A program made the position numbers and the translations under genes. A DNA stretch of 15,980 nt from Pontimonas sp. (GTDB lineage Bacteria; Actinomycetota; Actinomycetes; Actinomycetales; Microbacteriaceae), in assembly GCA_017852615.1 (NCBI GenBank), contig JAFMKX010000023.1:1-15980 (forward strand), given 5' to 3'. Numbering within the stretch: the stretch's first letter is position 1; every line of letters starts with the position of its first letter. This document shows, piece by piece, positions 14,310 to 15,980 of this stretch. The notes under the pieces were generated by a model. It made no database searches, was not told the origin of the DNA, and saw only the letters and a program-made list of their open reading frames with translations.

Positions 14310-15428
14310 ATGGATAAATCCCCCTATGCGGCCAGCGGGGTGGATACCAGCGCGGGGGATAGAGCTGTCGAGCTCATGAAAAAGGCCGTATCTGCCAGTC
14401 ATTCCTCCCGGGTAGTCGGTGGTCTGGGCGGTTTCGCTGGTCTCTATGACGCCTCTTTCCTCAGCTCCTATCGCCACCCAGTACTGGCCACCTCAACCGA
14501 TGGGGTGGGAACCAAAGTCGCCATCGCCCAGGCGTTAGATATTCACAACACCATCGGATACGACCTTGTGGGCATGGTGGTTGATGACATCGTGGTGGCG
14601 GGTGCCACTCCGCTGTTCATGACCGATTACATCGCGTGTGGTGTGGTGGTGCCCGAGCGCATTGCTGCCATCGTGGAGGGCATTGCCCAGGCAGCCACCG
14701 AATGTGATGTGTCACTTATCGGCGGCGAAACTGCAGAACACCCCGGTCTTTTGGGGCCGGATGAATACGATGTTGCCGGCGCCGCCACGGGTGTTGTCGA
14801 ACACGATCAGATGCTTCGATCTGAGACGGTGGTTCCCGGCGATGTGGTCCTGGCATTGAGTTCCAGCGGATTGCACAGCAACGGTTTTTCCCTGGTGCGC
14901 AAGATCGTTGCCGATGCGGGGTGGTCGTATGCCACAGAGATTCCCGATTTTTCTGGGCCCCTGGGCGTAGAGCTCTTAGAACCCACCAGGCTCTATACCA
15001 GGGCACTGGTGGGTGTTCTGAGCGCTCACCCCGGCGCTATTCGAGTGCTGAGCCATGTCACCGGTGGTGGAATAGCTCAAAACCTTTCCCGGGTCTTACC
15101 TCCCCATGTCGCCGTCGATGTGGATCGATCCACGTGGACTCCCACGCCCATCATGCAGGTGTTGGCGCGGGCAGCGGGCTTCGATCTTGAGCGCGTTGAA
15201 GACACCTGGAATATGGGTATTGGCATGCTGGCCGTGGTCGACCAGGCTCGTGCCGCAGACATTACCCAGGCGCTGGAAAACTCAGGCCACACCACCTGGC
15301 AGGTGGGTGAGGTACGAGAGATTTCTGCCGCGGATCACGAAGGCGCTGTTACCAGCGCGAAGGGCGTGGAGGGCGGAGCAGTGACGTTGGTGTCTGGCTA
15401 CGCTGATTCTTCTTCAGCGCGGTCGTAA
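14310..15428 (+). CDS. purM: Phosphoribosylformylglycinamidine cyclo-ligase (AIR synthetase)
   Basis: PurM uses ATP to close the imidazole ring, turning FGAM into AIR. The 372-residue protein is slightly longer than the roughly 345 of E. coli, as is common in actinobacteria. It starts YAASGVDTSAGDRAVELMK and has GGLGGFAGLYD, TSTDGVGTKVAIAQ, DLVGMVVDDIVVAGA, IGGETAEHPGL, the LHSNGFSLVRK segment and HVTGGGIAQNLSRVLP. All are hallmark blocks, so the enzyme should be intact. The ATG at 14310 is chosen for its GGAG at five-base spacing; the GTG three bases earlier is nearly as good because it matches leaderless spacing. It diverges from the surface-protein gene and converges on the DUF3073 gene with a 31-base overlap. 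Confidence 0.97.
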   Translation: MDKSPYAASGVDTSAGDRAVELMKKAVSASHSSRVVGGLGGFAGLYDASFLSSYRHPVLATSTDGVGTKVAIAQALDIHNTIGYDLVGMVVDDIVVAGATPLFMTDYIACGVVVPERIAAIVEGIAQAATECDVSLIGGETAEHPGLLGPDEYDVAGAATGVVEHDQMLRSETVVPGDVVLALSSSGLHSNGFSLVRKIVADAGWSYATEIPDFSGPLGVELLEPTRLYTRALVGVLSAHPGAIRVLSHVTGGGIAQNLSRVLPPHVAVDVDRSTWTPTPIMQVLARAAGFDLERVEDTWNMGIGMLAVVDQARAADITQALENSGHTTWQVGEVREISAADHEGAVTSAKGVEGGAVTLVSGYADSSSARS

Positions 15429-15583
15429 TCGTCCCAGGCTTGTTCAGCACTGGACGCGGCATCACTGGCGCCATCGTTGCCAGAGAGCTCTTTTTGAAGC
15501 TGAGAAAGATCAGTGTCGGGGCTGAAGTACTTCAGCTCGCGCGCAACTTTAGTGTGCTTTGCTTTTTGACGACCGCGACCCAT
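15398..15583 (-). CDS. DUF3073 family small protein
   Basis: This 61-residue protein matches the actinobacterial DUF3073 family in its conserved N-terminus (MGRGRQKAKHTKVARELKY, then FSPDTDLSQLQKEL), followed by a variable acidic tail (DDYDRAEEES). The basic head and acidic tail suggest a nucleic-acid or ribosome-associated protein, but no function is established. A good Shine-Dalgarno (AAGGGG) lies six bases before the ATG. The gene lies next to purM in convergent orientation, an arrangement I recall from mycobacteria. Its last 31 bases overlap the end of purM. The leader contains a hairpin-forming inverted repeat. Confidence 0.93.
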   Translation of the reverse strand: MGRGRQKAKHTKVARELKYFSPDTDLSQLQKELSGNDGASDAASSAEQAWDDYDRAEEESA

Positions 15584-15605
15584 AGGTCACCCCTTCGTTC
15601 ACAGC

Positions 15606-15640
15606 GACTCCGATATATCGGCACTATCAGGAGTCTTTCT
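15606..15640. repeat. Inverted repeat in the DUF3073 leader; possible purM-direction terminator
   Basis: GACTCCGATA (15606-15615) pairs with TATC-A-GGAGTC (15625-15635), giving 10 bp with one bulged A and a nine-base loop. Read on the plus strand, TTTCT follows, resembling a weak terminator for purM. On the minus strand it lies in or just before the DUF3073 leader. The left part also holds the palindrome CCGATATATCGG (15610-15621), which could be a protein-binding site. Confidence 0.45.
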
Positions 15641-15713
15641 AGGGATAGAGAATCGAAGGGAGCATATCACGCAGGGCCTAGGTAGCCCTTGTTAATCCAC
15701 AGCTTTGCGCGCG

Positions 15714-15980
15714 CTACACCCAGAGGGAAACAACCGCGTGGGCACCAAAACACGCGCTCACACCCAGGACAATGTGAAGGGCTGCGAGAGCGAAGAGTTT
15801 TCTCGGGGGCTCCCCCTTGTCGTGGGGCACCAATTGAACGGCGAGGGTCGAGAAGGTCGTGAGCCCGGCGCATAATCCAGCACTCAACGGTGTGCTGAGA
15901 TCAAACGTGGGTAGGGCAGCGATTCCTCCGACTAAGGCTGACCCGGTGATATTAACGATTGCGATCGCCAATCTAGCCCG
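15714..15980 (-). CDS. crcB: CrcB/Fluc fluoride channel subunit (N-terminus beyond window)
   Basis: The 88 visible residues cover the last two-thirds or so of a CrcB protein, a small dimeric channel that exports fluoride across the inner membrane. The conserved VNITGS (helix 2 start, with the pore-lining Asn) and GLTTFSTLAVQL (helix 3 break) are present, followed by a final hydrophobic helix (LFALAALHIVLGVSACFGAHAVV). The frame continues past the right edge, and the expected first helix is missing only because of the window boundary. The second aromatic of the usual TTFSTF motif is Leu here. Actinobacteria often carry two adjacent crcB genes whose products may form heterodimers, so a partner may lie outside the window. 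Confidence 0.88.
   Translation of the reverse strand, partial: RARLAIAIVNITGSALVGGIAALPTFDLSTPLSAGLCAGLTTFSTLAVQLVPHDKGEPPRKLFALAALHIVLGVSACFGAHAVVSLWV

Noticed and set aside
15673..15689. AGGGC/GCCCT hairpin after crcB considered as a terminator
   Set aside because: It has a five-base stem with a seven-base loop, and no T-run follows on the minus strand. Too weak to call.

Overview
The window looks like a compact piece of an actinobacterial chromosome, most likely from Microbacteriaceae and plausibly one of its small-genome aquatic lineages. The grounds are the DUF3073 and DUF3817 genes, a split FGAM synthase (PurS/PurQ/PurL), frequent GTG starts, moderately GC-rich codon use, and packing so tight that neighbouring genes often overlap. 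It is essentially a purine-biosynthesis locus. It holds purA, purL, purQ, purS, purC, purD, purF and purM, with several unrelated or poorly understood genes between them. No RNA genes, CRISPR arrays, insertion sequences or phage blocks were seen, and no stretch longer than about 150 bases lacks a gene.

Layout. Positions 1-1432 (minus) hold a LuxR-type response regulator followed by a membrane protein that runs off the left edge and is probably its sensor. Positions 1539-3154 (plus) hold purA and a small AroQ-type chorismate mutase. Positions 3134-10453 (minus) form one long run in transcription order: purD, purC, an SGNH hydrolase, purS, purQ, a DUF3817 membrane protein, purL and a YqaJ-type nuclease. 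Most junctions there overlap by 1 or 4 bases. Positions 10494-11154 (plus) hold a sterol-carrier-family protein and a two-helix membrane protein. Positions 11147-14223 (minus) hold a large secreted, C-terminally anchored surface protein followed by purF. Positions 14310-15428 (plus) hold purM, which converges on a DUF3073 gene (minus). A CrcB fluoride-channel subunit (minus) runs off the right edge.

Function. PurF, PurD, PurS/Q/L, PurM and PurC supply most steps from PRPP to SAICAR, and PurA commits IMP to AMP. The steps encoded by purN/purT, purE/purK, purB and purH are not in the window. The non-purine genes inside the minus-strand run (SGNH, DUF3817, YqaJ) would be co-expressed with the pathway.

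Most interesting points. (1) A TAnnnT hexamer sits exactly 6-7 bases before the start codon of five genes, four of which have no Shine-Dalgarno, which suggests leaderless transcription. (2) PurF resembles the E. coli class (no propeptide, Fe-S cysteines missing) and its gene is inverted relative to purM, next to an orphan surface-protein gene; this could be a replacement. (3) A perfect 12-bp hairpin lies inside the DUF3817 gene just upstream of purL. (4) Small inverted repeats lie at the starts of purD, purF, purS and the DUF3073 gene. I did not find a clearly new multi-gene system.
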